This document shows, in pieces, positions 32,685 to 43,309 of a stretch of DNA of 64,000 nucleotides. The stretch spans positions 25,829,962-25,893,961 of the forward strand of contig OZ024724.1 in assembly GCA_964016875.1 (NCBI GenBank), given 5' to 3'. The notes under the pieces were generated by a model. That model ran no database searches and was not told the DNA's origin. It saw only the letters and a program-made list of their open reading frames with translations. How positions within the stretch are numbered: the first letter of the stretch is position 1; every line of letters begins with the position of its first letter. Source of the DNA: Fallopia convolvulus (taxonomy: Eukaryota > Streptophyta > Magnoliopsida > Caryophyllales > Polygonaceae). The position numbers were made by a program, and so were the translations under genes.

Positions 32685-32697
32685 CTTTTCCTTGTAG
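31809..32697 (+). other. candidate regulated intron joining gag to pol
   Basis: Donor GAG|GTAACC (phase 0 in gag). Acceptor region 'CACTAACTTTTCCTTGTAG', followed directly by the pol frame in phase 0. The gag stop codon is part of the ACTAAC. The decayed copia at 7953-22053 has the same arrangement (12552-11607, minus). A stronger-looking donor AAAG|GTGAGT at 32154-32163 would not give the pol frame. Confidence 0.45.
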
Positions 32698-35600
32698 GTG
32701 GCTGTAAGAGGGAACAGTACATGGTTCATAGATAGTGGATGCTCGAACCATATGACAGGGAACAAGGATATCCTCATCTCACTCCACACTCATGCCGAAG
32801 GAGGCCACGTCTCATTTGGCAACAAGAACAAGGGAGAAGTTATTGGAAAAGGAGAAGTGTTGCTCAATAGATCTATTAAAGTTAGCAACGTAAATCTGGT
32901 AAAGGATCTGGGATACAATCTGCTGAGTGTCTCCCAGATGTGTGATCAAGGGAACAACATCGTCACTTTCGACTCAGATGAATGTCTCGTCATCAACAAG
33001 AAGACCAACAAAGTAATTCTGAGAGGAAGAAGATACAACAATGTGTATGTGGTGGACACCAACTTTGAACCACCAATGAAGTTGTGCCTTGCGAGTTCCC
33101 AAGATGACACGGAACTCTGGCATCGAAGACTGGCACATGCTGGTGTAAATCAAATCCTGAAGCTTTATCTACAGGATCTGGTCATTGGTCTTCCACGGAT
33201 CAATCTCGAAGGAGTCAAAATGTGTGAAGCATGTGTTCGAGGGAAACAGACCAGGACCTCCTTCAAACCGAAGAAGGTGGTAAGCACAACCAGGTCCCTG
33301 GAGTTGATTCACATGGATCTCTGTGGTCCCATGAGAACAGCCAGCTACGGTGGAAAAAGGTACATGTATGTCTTAATTGATGATTTTTCAAGATTCACCT
33401 GGGTTGTTTTCTTGAAGGCAAAATCACAAGCGTTTGAAGAATTTGAGCCCTTCATCAAAAGAACAGAAGTAAGCTTGGGGCTGAAACTGAAAGCAATCAG
33501 ATCTGATCACGGAACTGAGTTTCAAAACTCGGAGTTCCTAAACTTCTGTGAGCAAAATGGGATCTCTCACAACTTTTCAGCTCCTCGCACTCCTTAGCAA
33601 AATGGAGATGTCGAGAGAAAGAACAGAACTCTGGAAGATATGGCTAGAACCATGATGATCGAAAGTGGAGTTCCTGAGTACTTCTGGACTGAAGCAATCT
33701 CCACAGCTACATACATCCTGAATCGAGCCATGACAAGGCCCCTGATCAACAAGACTTCCTATGAGCTCATCAAAGGGAGAAAACCAAACATCTCACACTT
33801 GAGAACATTTGGTTGCACATGCTTTGTTCACAACAACGGAAAAGACAATCTTGGCAAATTCGACCCCAGAAGCGATGAAGGGATCTTCCTGGGATACTCA
33901 TCACAAAGCAAGGCTTACAGGGTCTACAATAAAAGAACCAAGAAGATAGAGGAAAGCATTCATGTCGTCTTCAATGAAAAGTCTGTAAAGATGGGAACCG
34001 AGTCCCAAGGGAAGGGAACTCTGTTCAAGCTAGTCAGACATGAAGACGATGATGATGACGAGGATGAGCCAAGGAAAAGGGATGAAGACTATCCAAGTGC
34101 AAGCCATATCCCACAACCAGGGAACAACGACGAAGGTCCAACCCTCACTGATCAAACCTCCCTTGAGGCTCCCTCCTCAGAAGAACTACAAGAAACCTCC
34201 AACTCTCTCGAGGTCCCCTCTTCAGGGAACAACTCTGCTGTCCCCCAAGACAATACACTGCCAGAATCAAGTATTCAAGGGGAACAAAGAGGGAACCTGC
34301 CAGAAATCTCTGAAGAAACATCAAATGAAGAAGCTGAAGATGAGAGTTCCCATGAGGATAATACACATGCAAAGGAAATCACTCTTGCAAGAACCTTTCA
34401 ACAAAGGAAGGACCACCCCCTTGAGAACATCATCTCCCCTCTTGATAAAGGTGTTCTAACTCGCTCCTCTCTCAATAATTTTTGTGCTTTTAACGCGTTT
34501 GTTTCAATGGTGGAACCCAAAAATATCAAAGAAGCATTAAAGGACCCGGACTGGATTCAAGCCATGCAAGAGGAACTCCACCAATTCGAGAGAAACAAAG
34601 TTTGGAAGCTAGTTCCTAGGCCCAAAAACAAGAACATCATAGGAACCCGATGGGTTTTTAGGAACAAGCTCGATGATACTGGAGCTGTAGCAAGGAACAA
34701 GGCTAGGTTAGTAGCACAAGGATACAGGCAAGAGGAAGGGATTGACTACGATGAGACCTTCGCACCAGTTGCCAGGATAGAGGCAATCAGACTCCTCATC
34801 GCCTATGCTGCTCACAAGGGATTCAAACTTTATCAAATGGATGTGAAAACAGCCTTTCTAAACGGACATCTCAAGGAAGAAGTGTATGTGGCCCAACCTC
34901 CAGGATTCGAAGTGAGAAAATGCCCAACCATGTCTATTTCCTGGAAAGGGCCCTTTACGGACTCAAACAAGCTCCCCGAGCTTGGTATGACAGGTTTGCT
35001 CAATTCCTCTTGTCCCATGGATACCTTCGAGGTTCCATAGACAAGACTTTGTTTTTAAAGAAAGAGTCTAAAGACACTTTGATTGTGCAAGTATATGTTG
35101 ATGACATTGTTTTTGGAGCAACTAACGAAACTCTTGTAGAAAAATTTAAGGACCTCATGAGCAGTGAGTTTGAAATGAGTCTCATTGGGGAACTCACGTT
35201 CTTCTTGGGACTTCAAATATCCCAAACAAAGGAGGGAACAAAGATCCATCAACAGAAATACATCAAGGAAATGCTCGTGAAGTATGGGATGGAACATTCA
35301 AAGCCCATTGACACTCCCATCTCACCAAATTCAAGGCTAAATGCAGATGAAACAGGTATCAGTGTGGACCAAAGGAACTATCGAGGTATGATCGGGTCCC
35401 TTCTCTACTTAACAGCTAGTAGACCTGATATCATGTTCTCCGTATGTCTTTGTGCTCGTTTTCAAGCTAACCCTAAGGAATCACACCTGAAAGAGGTGAA
35501 GAGAATTTTCAGGTATCTCAAAGGGAACAATAACTTGTGCCTTTGGTATCCAAGGAACAGTTCCCTTGAGCTCATTGCATACACAGATGCTGACTTTGCA

Positions 35601-36038
35601 GGGCACTTGGTTGACAGAAAGAGCACTTCAGGAATGGCCCAGTTCCTAGGATCCTGCTTAGTTTCGTGGGGATCTAAAAAGCAAAACTCAGTTGCACTCT
35701 CCACAGCTAAAGCTGAATATGTGGTTGCCGCATCATGCTGTTCCCAGGTTCTATGGCTTAAGTCACAACTCCAGGATTACGGTATGTCTTTTGGCCCAGT
35801 TCCCATACTCTGTGATAACACTAGTGCCATAAACATTTCCAAAAATCCTGTGCATCATTCTAGAACTAAGCATATTGATATAAGACATCACTTTCTACGT
35901 GACAATGTTGAGAATGGGAACATTTCGATGGAACACTGTAGAACTGAAGAGCAAATTGCGGATATTCTTACCAAAGCTTTAGACAGACGTCCCTACCAGC
36001 GTTTTCGAATGCTTCTAGGGATGATAACTCTAAACTAA
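32698..36038 (+). pseudogene. copia pol: protease, integrase, RT, RNase H; broken twice
   Basis: The pol frame begins right after the candidate splice AG, with no good ATG. Protease: 'WFIDSGCSNHMTG'. Integrase: an HHCC region at about 33115-33240 and a core with 'DLCGPM', 'IRSDHGTEF' and 'NGDVERKNR'. RT: about 34490-35330 with 'YVDD'. RNase H: about 35560-36038 ending 'GMITLN'. Two breaks are seen: TAG at 33595-33597 in the integrase core, and a one-base shift at about 34910-34920 in RT, after which the frame continues to 36038. All other sequence is well preserved, in line with the near-identical LTRs, so the breaks are recent or were inherited by trans-mobilisation. Confidence 0.95.
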
Positions 36039-36788
36039 ACAAGTCCCTGTTTATCTCTCTCCCAATGCCTGACTAGTTTATCTAAAATTGCATGATAAGG
36101 AACTTGGATTCATTGCTTTCACTATGCCATGATTACTAGTCTAGAGAAGAAAATGTGTACAAAGGAACTCTATTTCTTTTGGCCCAAAATGATCAACCAG
36201 AGTTCCCTTTATCCCTCATTACAAGCCACCATGACGGTTGATCATATGACCCACCTTAAGCTAGGGATCAGACAAATGCTTCTCATGAGCCAAAACATTT
36301 CCTTTATCGAGTTGCAAATCGTCTGGTTCCCTTTGAGTTCCCTAGCCCCACAAAAAGATGAGTGTGAAGTTCTCTCAACCACTTCACTCTCCCTGACCTT
36401 GAAAGGATCATGGGAACTGTTGCATCTACAAAGGGAACACTGACTAATCTTCAAAGAAAAACCGTCACTTGGGAAGCGGACTTTTGTGTCAGAAGCTCTG
36501 AAGCGTTACAGGCCAAGTATTCAAAATTTGAAAAGGACTTCCCAAGAGATTGTGACGCGTGTCCAGAAGCGTGCTTGAGAAGTTGAAACGGCGCCCCACG
36601 TTCATTGGGCAACGGTTATCGAGGTTATTCCACTTCCCCTTCTACCCTTCACCTCCTCTCTCCTTTAAAACCCCTCTTTGCCATTTTTAGGTCCTTTACT
36701 CCATCTTTCATCCCTGTCATTCGTCTTCCCCAAATCCCTTTCACTCTCTTTTCAAGAAACCTCCAAAACCTCCCAAATTCTTACAAAA
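36039..36788 (+). other. spacer between pol and env-like ORF
   Basis: No ORF of note. Pyrimidine-rich sequence (36630-36780) precedes the env-like ATG and ends 'TTCTTACAAAA', without an obvious AG acceptor close to the start. It matches in length the spacer of the decayed copia on the minus strand. Confidence 0.5.
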
Positions 36789-39089
36789 ATGGCCCCTCAA
36801 CACACATTCGCACAAATCAAAGAGTGGGTACTTGCCAATCCTCGCACTCTCTTCATCACTCAACTGAACGAGATCGAGCAAGAACAGGACCCAACCATGA
36901 AGGATGTCCTCATTCAAGGGCTATACAATCAAGTAAGCCCTTTCTTGCCCCCTCCTCCTCCTCAGGTTGATGAAACCGTCTCCTGGACCTCTTCCTCCTC
37001 CGAATCTCTTCCTCTTCCACCTCCAACCACCAACACCTCCTCCGGAGTTGTCATCGTTGACAACTTCGGAGATGCTCGCCCCTCCATCAATGAAAAACCC
37101 CATAAATCCAAACATCGCCACTCATCCAAACATCGCCACTCATCAAAAGATCCCTCAAAATCCAAAAAATCCAAACACTCCCACGACCCCTCCAAATCCA
37201 AAAAGCGTAAACACTCTGAGGCCTCTGAATTCTCGGAGCCCAGAAAGAAGGTTTTCTTCCGCTTTGAGGACTACCTGAACTGCTCCAAGGAGAGTTCTTG
37301 TGCTCCCAAACCTCCCTACCTTTTTCCTTCCGACGATGGGAACTCCGAACCCCAGAGTCTACTTCCCTCTTCCTCCTCCATCCCTCCTCCTCAAATCAAG
37401 GGACCTCCTCCGCCACCTCCTCCAGTTGCCGCCACGATGGGAACTCCAACATCCCAACCTCCTTCACTTCCTCCCTTTCCCATCACTACGGGATCTCCAA
37501 CTCCACCTTCACCTCACAAAACGCCTTCTTCTTCCTCCCCAAAACACATTTCCACCAACCCCATCTCCACTCAACTCACAACCCCTATTCCTTCTTCTCC
37601 TCTCCCCTCTTCCATCACGTCTCCCACCACCACCAAACTCCCCTCTCCCTCACCATCCAAAAGTACCGTCGCCCTCTCCTCAGACGACGACGATCTTCCT
37701 CTTTCTGTGGTCATCGGCAAAATGACCAAGGACCCTCCTCCGATCATCATGGGAACTTTGGAGGAGGAAGCCCAGCTCAAGGACATCGAGGAAGAACTCA
37801 ACAGGGGTCCCTCTGAGCACACAGTCTCCCAAGGGACAAAGTCCCCAGAAAAGGTTGCTCCTCAAGAGCCAACAGAGACAAGGGACCTCGCACCAGCTGG
37901 AGGTGCAGAGGCAACAACAAGTCATCCTGGAGATGACGCGGAGGGCTCGGGTTCGAGCTCCTCCGAGGAAGAAGGGACCTCCCATGATGAGGTCGAAGAA
38001 GAAGAAGAAGCTCCAGCTTCAAAGGAGCCAGCACGCATCCCTACACCTGGACACCAAATGGTGGTGTCCGCGAGTTCCCCACAACCAAGGGACCGCGTGC
38101 TCATGATCGAAGCGGCTGCACCCCCTCAGCAGAAAGGACCTCGCACGGTCTCTAAGGGGAACAAATCCAAAAGCAAGTCCAGAAAGGGGAAGGGGACCAC
38201 CAAGCATCATGTTAGTGAGCGCCGCAAGCTTCTCCATCACCTCATAGTTTCCCAAGAGGCGCTGACTGAAAATGGTCTGGAGGAACTATGGGAACTGATC
38301 AAGGCCCAGGGCTGGGAGAGACTCTGCCAAGAAACTGTGAGCGTAGATCCCTCACAAGTGCGTCAATTCTACAATAACTTCACTATCACCAACGACGGCA
38401 CTCAGGGAACTCTCTCCCACGAAGGCGACGAGTTTATTTTTACCACGTCTACGATCCGCCTTCAACTCCAGGTCCCTGGTCAAGGGCTTAGCGAGTTGCC
38501 CAGCAAGCTCTGGGGCGACTTCAACAGCGCCGAGGTGTACAACACAATTTTTGAGGGTCGGGTTCCCTCTAAGGTCCACTCGACGCATCATCTATCCTTG
38601 GTTGCCAAGCTCGCTCACCAATTCATTATCAACGTGGTGGTCCCACGTCAAGAAAAGCGCCTGGTTGTCAACATCCCCGACGCCATCATCCTCTACCACT
38701 TCCTCCTCAAGAAGCCCATAAATCTTCCCCGCATTATCCTTGGGCACATGGAAAAGTGCATGGCCTCCAAGTCCCATTCCCTTCCCTACTCCGGGCTGAT
38801 CAAAAAGCTCCTACAAAAAGAGGGTCTCTACGATGCCTCTAAAGAAGAAATCGAGCTTGGAAGGGAACTGGACATTGAAGTTGCCCAGAAGATGAGGCAC
38901 TCGGAGCCTGTAGAGGAGGCGGCTCCCCTAGAGTCTGGTACACAAGAGGGGAACTCTCCAGTGTTGCTCCGCATCGCCAACACCCTCGATCAGATTGCTA
39001 GGGACCAGGCAGTATTGGCCAGAGGACAAGAAAAGCTTACCCAAGTCCTTACGCGCCTCTGTGACGCCTTGTTTCCTCAGAGCCCATGA
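36789..39089 (+). CDS. env-like third ORF of the Sirevirus-type element, 766 aa
   Basis: ATG at 36789 ('MAPQHTFAQIKEW') follows a clean leader; an upstream in-frame ATG at 36678 is less likely. Residues 40-450 are proline-, serine- and charge-rich low complexity, with 'SKHRHSSK' repeats and acidic runs. Residues about 490-700 form a folded-looking domain ('RQFYNNFTI', 'LSELPSKLWGDF', 'SLPYSGLIKKLL') that I associate with the plant 'putative transposon protein' family PF20167. The last 60 residues look like a coiled coil. No signal peptide or clear membrane segment is seen, so an envelope role is not supported by sequence. The frame is intact. Function in Sireviruses is unknown. Confidence 0.85.
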   Translation: MAPQHTFAQIKEWVLANPRTLFITQLNEIEQEQDPTMKDVLIQGLYNQVSPFLPPPPPQVDETVSWTSSSSESLPLPPPTTNTSSGVVIVDNFGDARPSINEKPHKSKHRHSSKHRHSSKDPSKSKKSKHSHDPSKSKKRKHSEASEFSEPRKKVFFRFEDYLNCSKESSCAPKPPYLFPSDDGNSEPQSLLPSSSSIPPPQIKGPPPPPPPVAATMGTPTSQPPSLPPFPITTGSPTPPSPHKTPSSSSPKHISTNPISTQLTTPIPSSPLPSSITSPTTTKLPSPSPSKSTVALSSDDDDLPLSVVIGKMTKDPPPIIMGTLEEEAQLKDIEEELNRGPSEHTVSQGTKSPEKVAPQEPTETRDLAPAGGAEATTSHPGDDAEGSGSSSSEEEGTSHDEVEEEEEAPASKEPARIPTPGHQMVVSASSPQPRDRVLMIEAAAPPQQKGPRTVSKGNKSKSKSRKGKGTTKHHVSERRKLLHHLIVSQEALTENGLEELWELIKAQGWERLCQETVSVDPSQVRQFYNNFTITNDGTQGTLSHEGDEFIFTTSTIRLQLQVPGQGLSELPSKLWGDFNSAEVYNTIFEGRVPSKVHSTHHLSLVAKLAHQFIINVVVPRQEKRLVVNIPDAIILYHFLLKKPINLPRIILGHMEKCMASKSHSLPYSGLIKKLLQKEGLYDASKEEIELGRELDIEVAQKMRHSEPVEEAAPLESGTQEGNSPVLLRIANTLDQIARDQAVLARGQEKLTQVLTRLCDALFPQSP

Positions 39090-39242
39090 TCTCTCCCTTC
39101 TTGTTCCCTTAATCCAAAAATGACCACAAAATTGTACTTGGGTTCCCATTGTACATATTATCTTAAGTAATGAAATGGTCTTTATTTTGATTGCGTGTTC
39201 CATTCTTTCCTAATATTGCTTTGCTTGATTTTCGATGATGTC

Positions 39243-39494
39243 AAAAGGGGGAAAGATAAAAAATGTGAGATGAGTTCAAAGTTTAAGTCATCACAGACCA
39301 CGCATAAGCTAAGGGGGAACAATTGCATAAAAAGCCTAATAGGAACTATGTGTCTCACCAGAAGTGGCTCCCTAAATCTAAATGTCTCACTAAGAGTGAT
39401 TTCCCAAAATCATACTTAGGAACTCATCAGCATATCATTCATTGAAATATTTGCATTTTTTTTATGGGTTTGTCATCATCAAAAAGGGGGAAAT
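39243..39494 (+). other. multiple polypurine tracts before the 3' LTR
   Basis: Three G-rich purine runs: 'AAAAGGGGGAAAGATAAA' near 39243, 'AAGGGGGAAC' near 39311, and 'AAAAAGGGGGAAA' at 39481-39493 next to the LTR. Repeated tracts of this kind are a known Sirevirus trait. Confidence 0.85.
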
Positions 39495-40552
39495 TGTTGG
39501 GACGTTGTTGGGACCTCTGGTTCTAAGCAACGGATCAACGATTCACTCCTCTTTAAGTTTTGATAATGACAAACACCATAGGGAACTAATGTGGTTTGTT
39601 CAAGTACTTCTAAGGAACACAGGTACAGCAAAGAACTCCTATGAATGACAAAGCCACTGCTAGCCACAATGAAGAGTTTCCATCAAGGGAACTCTGAAGA
39701 GGAAAGTTCCCTTGAAGTGGGAACTCCCAGAAACAAACAAGAAAACACAAGCTTACAACGATGAAGAGTTTCCATCAAGGGAACTCTGAAGAAGTCAGTT
39801 CCCATGAAATGGGAACTCACATGTGAAGACAACGACCGTTCAGCGCAGATCGCGGGATCCTGTCTCAGACAGGCAGAGGGAACAGTCTGAGGATCAGACT
39901 GTCACGCTTCATCCAACGGTCCGATTGATTCAAGAAGTTGACCTAGTTCAAACCAAAGTCACATGTGAAGAAAGTACAACTTGGGCATCAAGCAAAGGGC
40001 ATTTTGGACACAAATGAAAGATGCTACTGCCCAAGACAAATGGACTATAAAGCCAAATGAATAGTACTCGGTTTGAGTACTTCTCCCAGAACTTACAAAA
40101 CACCCACATCTGACAAAAGAAAGAAAAAGAAGAGAAGTCCCCGCCAGCGAGTGTGTGATCTCGACGACGGTGAAGCTGAAGTTCCCTGGAGCAAGGGAAC
40201 TGAGAAGTCAGCGTAAGGTTTGAGTTACTTGTGTTTTGTTGTTGTGAGCTTAGGAACTCAGTTGAGAGGATTTACTAGTGTTGCTAGAGTTAGGAAGAAC
40301 TTGTAGGAACAGAGAAGTGTAAATCCGGCTGTGTAACTAAGGAACAAAGCAATCAATATAAGTAAGTCATTCAAAATCCTCCAAGCGGAGGTAGAGGTTT
40401 ACCCATACAACTAGTTGGTTGTAGTGGGGTTCCTCTATAAAGGAACTGTCCCTTTAACTGTTTTTATTACTTGCGATTATTTACTTCCGCTGCCTTGGGA
40501 ACAGCTTAATTGCCAGTTCCCAAGCTCACTGCTAACCGATTACGATCCAACA
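39495..40552 (+). repeat. 3' LTR of the young copia element
   Basis: 1058 bp, the same length as the 5' LTR, with about four substitutions seen (near 39872, 40014, 40145 and 40239). It begins right after AAAAAGGGGGAAAT and ends just before ACTTG. Confidence 0.97.
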
Positions 40553-43309
40553 ACTTGGCCTACTCCGGGGCGAAATTCACTTGGTCAAATGAACAAGAGG
40601 GGAGGAATAGGGTGGCGACCAAGATAGATAGAGTCCTTGTCAATGGGGCTTGGAAGAGAGAATTTGTCCAATCCTATGCTTTTTTTGGAGATCCATGGCT
40701 ATCCGATCACTCACCGAGGCTAGTTTTTGTGAACCCTTCGCATGTTGGGAGGAAGTTCCCCTTAAGGTTCTTTAACTTTTGGACGGAAGAGGAGGGGTTC
40801 AAGAGTGTAGTGGAAAGAGTATGGAACACACGGGTGGAGGGGTCGGCCCAATTCATACTTATGGCTAAATTGCAAAAGGTTAAGGGGGAACTAAAGGGTT
40901 GGCTGAGATCCAAACATAGAGCTCTTGAAGGCTTGGTGGAAGATAGTGTGGAGAAGCTTAAGAGAGCACACTTGGTGCTTAATGAGGACTTGGGGAATGA
41001 GGAGAAGCAAGAGGAAGTGAAGAAAGCCAAAAGTGAGTTGGAAAATAATTTGAGCAAGCTCACTAGTGCCACCAAACAACGTGCAAATATGGATTGGCTA
41101 GCATACGGGGAAGAAACATCTTCCATCTTTTTCAATAGAATTAAAGAGAGAAGGGTCAACAAGAAGCTACACTTGCTTAAGAATGAAGAAGGGCAAGAGG
41201 TAGAAGGGGAGGAAAACATCACAAAGGAGGTAGTGGGGTACTTTGAAAAATTATTTGGCTCACCCGGGGTAACTCAACCGGCTGATTTGGAGGGATTGAG
41301 CGGGCCTATACTAGAAGAAGAAAATGTGGCCACTCTTACGCTCATCCCCACGGAGGAAGAGATTCATAGCGCCATCTTTAAGATAGGTGTGAATAAATTG
41401 TCGGGGTCGGACGGTTTTGGAAGCCACTTCTACAAAGACTGTTGGGACATCATTAAAGGTGATGTGGTTGCGGCGGTACAAGAGTTTTTTTAGCTCCGGA
41501 CAACTACTAAGGTATTGGAACAACACCTTTGTAAGCTTGATCCCGAAAGTGGAGGAACCGTTTATGGTGAAGGAGTTTAGGCCTATTGCTTGTTGCAATG
41601 TCTTTCAAAAGGTCGTATCAAAGATATTGGTGGAGAAGATACGACCTTTGCTTGGCAAGATTGTGGGATTGAACCAAGGGGCTTTTGTACCGGGGCGTCT
41701 CTTAGCTCACAATGTAGCGGTAGCGCAAGAAATAGTGGCAAACTATGAAGATCGGGACGTGTCGAAGAGGTGTGTAATTAAGGTTGACTTGTATAAAGCC
41801 TATGATTGCTTGGATTGGACATTCTTGGAGAAGACTCTCAACTACCTCAACTTCCCTCCACGTTTGACACGCCTAATCATGGTATGTACTTCCACACCTC
41901 GTTTCTCTATTTTGGTGAATGGGGAGGCCAAAGGCTTCTTTGAAGGGAAGAGAGGACTAAGGCAAGGGGACCCTCTTTCTCCCTTCCTCTTTGCCTTAGT
42001 CATGGAAGTGTTGAGTAGGAAGCTACAAAGGGCTAGTAGTGAGAGGGGTTTCTTTTTTCACCCAAAATGCAAGAGACTTGGCCTACTAAACCTAGCCTTT
42101 GCGGATGACCTTTTGGTCTTTTGCAAACCCATGGGGGACTCATTAAAAATTGTGACCAAGTGTTTGAGGGTTTTTGGGAAGGAATCCGGGCTGGTTCTAA
42201 GTGCCTCAAAAACACATCTCTTTTTTGGGGGATTGTCGGAGGGTGATAGGGTGAGACATGCTAGAGAGTTGGGGTTTACCTTGGGAACTTTCCCGGTGAG
42301 ATACCTTGGGCTCCCACTCCACACAAAAAAGCTTAAAATTTCAGATTATGGACCCCTTCTCAATAAAATTGCCACTACCCTCCAACGTTGTTGTATTCCT
42401 ACCCTTTCCTACGCCGGGAGAGCGGAAGTAATTAGAAGTGTAGTTGGGGGTGTGCTCTCTTTTTGGGCTCAATTAGTGCTTTTACCTAAAGGGGTTATAA
42501 GGAGGATTGAGAGCCTTTGTAGGAACTTCCTTTGGTCGGGGAGATTGGAAGGGAGAAGGGCTTGGGAGGTTGTGTGTAAGCCATATGATGAAGGAGGGCT
42601 CAATATCAAGGAGTTGGGTGCGTGGAATACCACGATCTTTTTTCGGTTAGGGCATGATGTGATAACCGGGAATATAAACTTATGGACAAGGTGGGTGGAG
42701 GAAAATCACACTCGTAGGGCTGACTTTTGGAGTGTGAGGAAGACGAATACCGACTCTTGGGTGTGGAAGAATTTGCTAAAAACCCGAGAGACTATGAGAG
42801 TGGTGTTGCTTGGAGGTGAGCACCAAGGGGCGGAGGTGGATGTGCTTGACATAACAAGGCCTAGTGGGGGCCTTGATACTAAGGCGCTTTACGAGATCTT
42901 GAGGGATAAGGGAGAAAAGGAGACGTGGTGTGAAATTGTGTGGGGAGTGGTCCGAGCAAGAACTTGGAGCTTCCGAGTTTGGTTGGCTTATAAAGGCCGA
43001 CTTCCCACTTTGGACCGGCTTCTTGAATGGGGGTGTACTAGCCATAATGTATGCCCCTTGTGTAAGGCACACCCCGAGACTACAGAGCATATTTGAGGGT
43101 CTTGCCCTTTTGTGATGCAAGTCATGGAAAGAATTTGGAGGTGGGTAGGGATTAATACCCATAAGGAGCATATTAGAGAATGGGTGGAGTGGTTCGCAAG
43201 GTCACCCATTCGAGATAGCACACTTTTCAAGGTGAAGTTCATGGCATTCCTTGGATTAGTCTACTTTACTTGGAAACATAGGAATATTGTGCTTCATGAG
43301 GGGGCTTGA
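40553..43309 (+). pseudogene. LINE ORF2, 3' part: RT and C-terminal zinc region
   Basis: The end of the endonuclease ('KFTWSN', 'SDHSP') is followed by a linker. The RT domain lies at about 41500-42350 with 'LIPKVEEP', 'KAYDCLDW', 'GLRQGDPLSPFLF' and the catalytic 'FADD'. A zf-RVT-like end follows ('RLPTLDRL', 'CPLCKAHPETTEHI'). Breaks are a frameshift near 41490 and a stop at 43094-43096; the frame then continues to TGA 43307-43309. The product would copy LINE RNA at nicked DNA; this copy is inactive. Confidence 0.92.

Larger units (their letters stand above)
29634..40552 (+). mobile_element. young Sirevirus-like Ty1/copia element, 10.9 kb, complete
   Basis: LTRs of 1058 bp each (29634-30691, 39495-40552) with TGTTGG..CCAACA ends, an iMet primer site, gag, pol, an env-like ORF after pol, and several polypurine tracts before the 3' LTR. 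Target duplication ACTTG is at 29629-29633 and 40553-40557. I counted only about four mismatches between the LTRs. Sirevirus traits are the env-like third ORF, long gag and repeated polypurine tracts. Confidence 0.96.

Noticed and set aside
36605..37985. Alternate-frame ORFs over the env-like gene
   Set aside because: Pro/Ser/His-rich shadows of low-complexity coding sequence.
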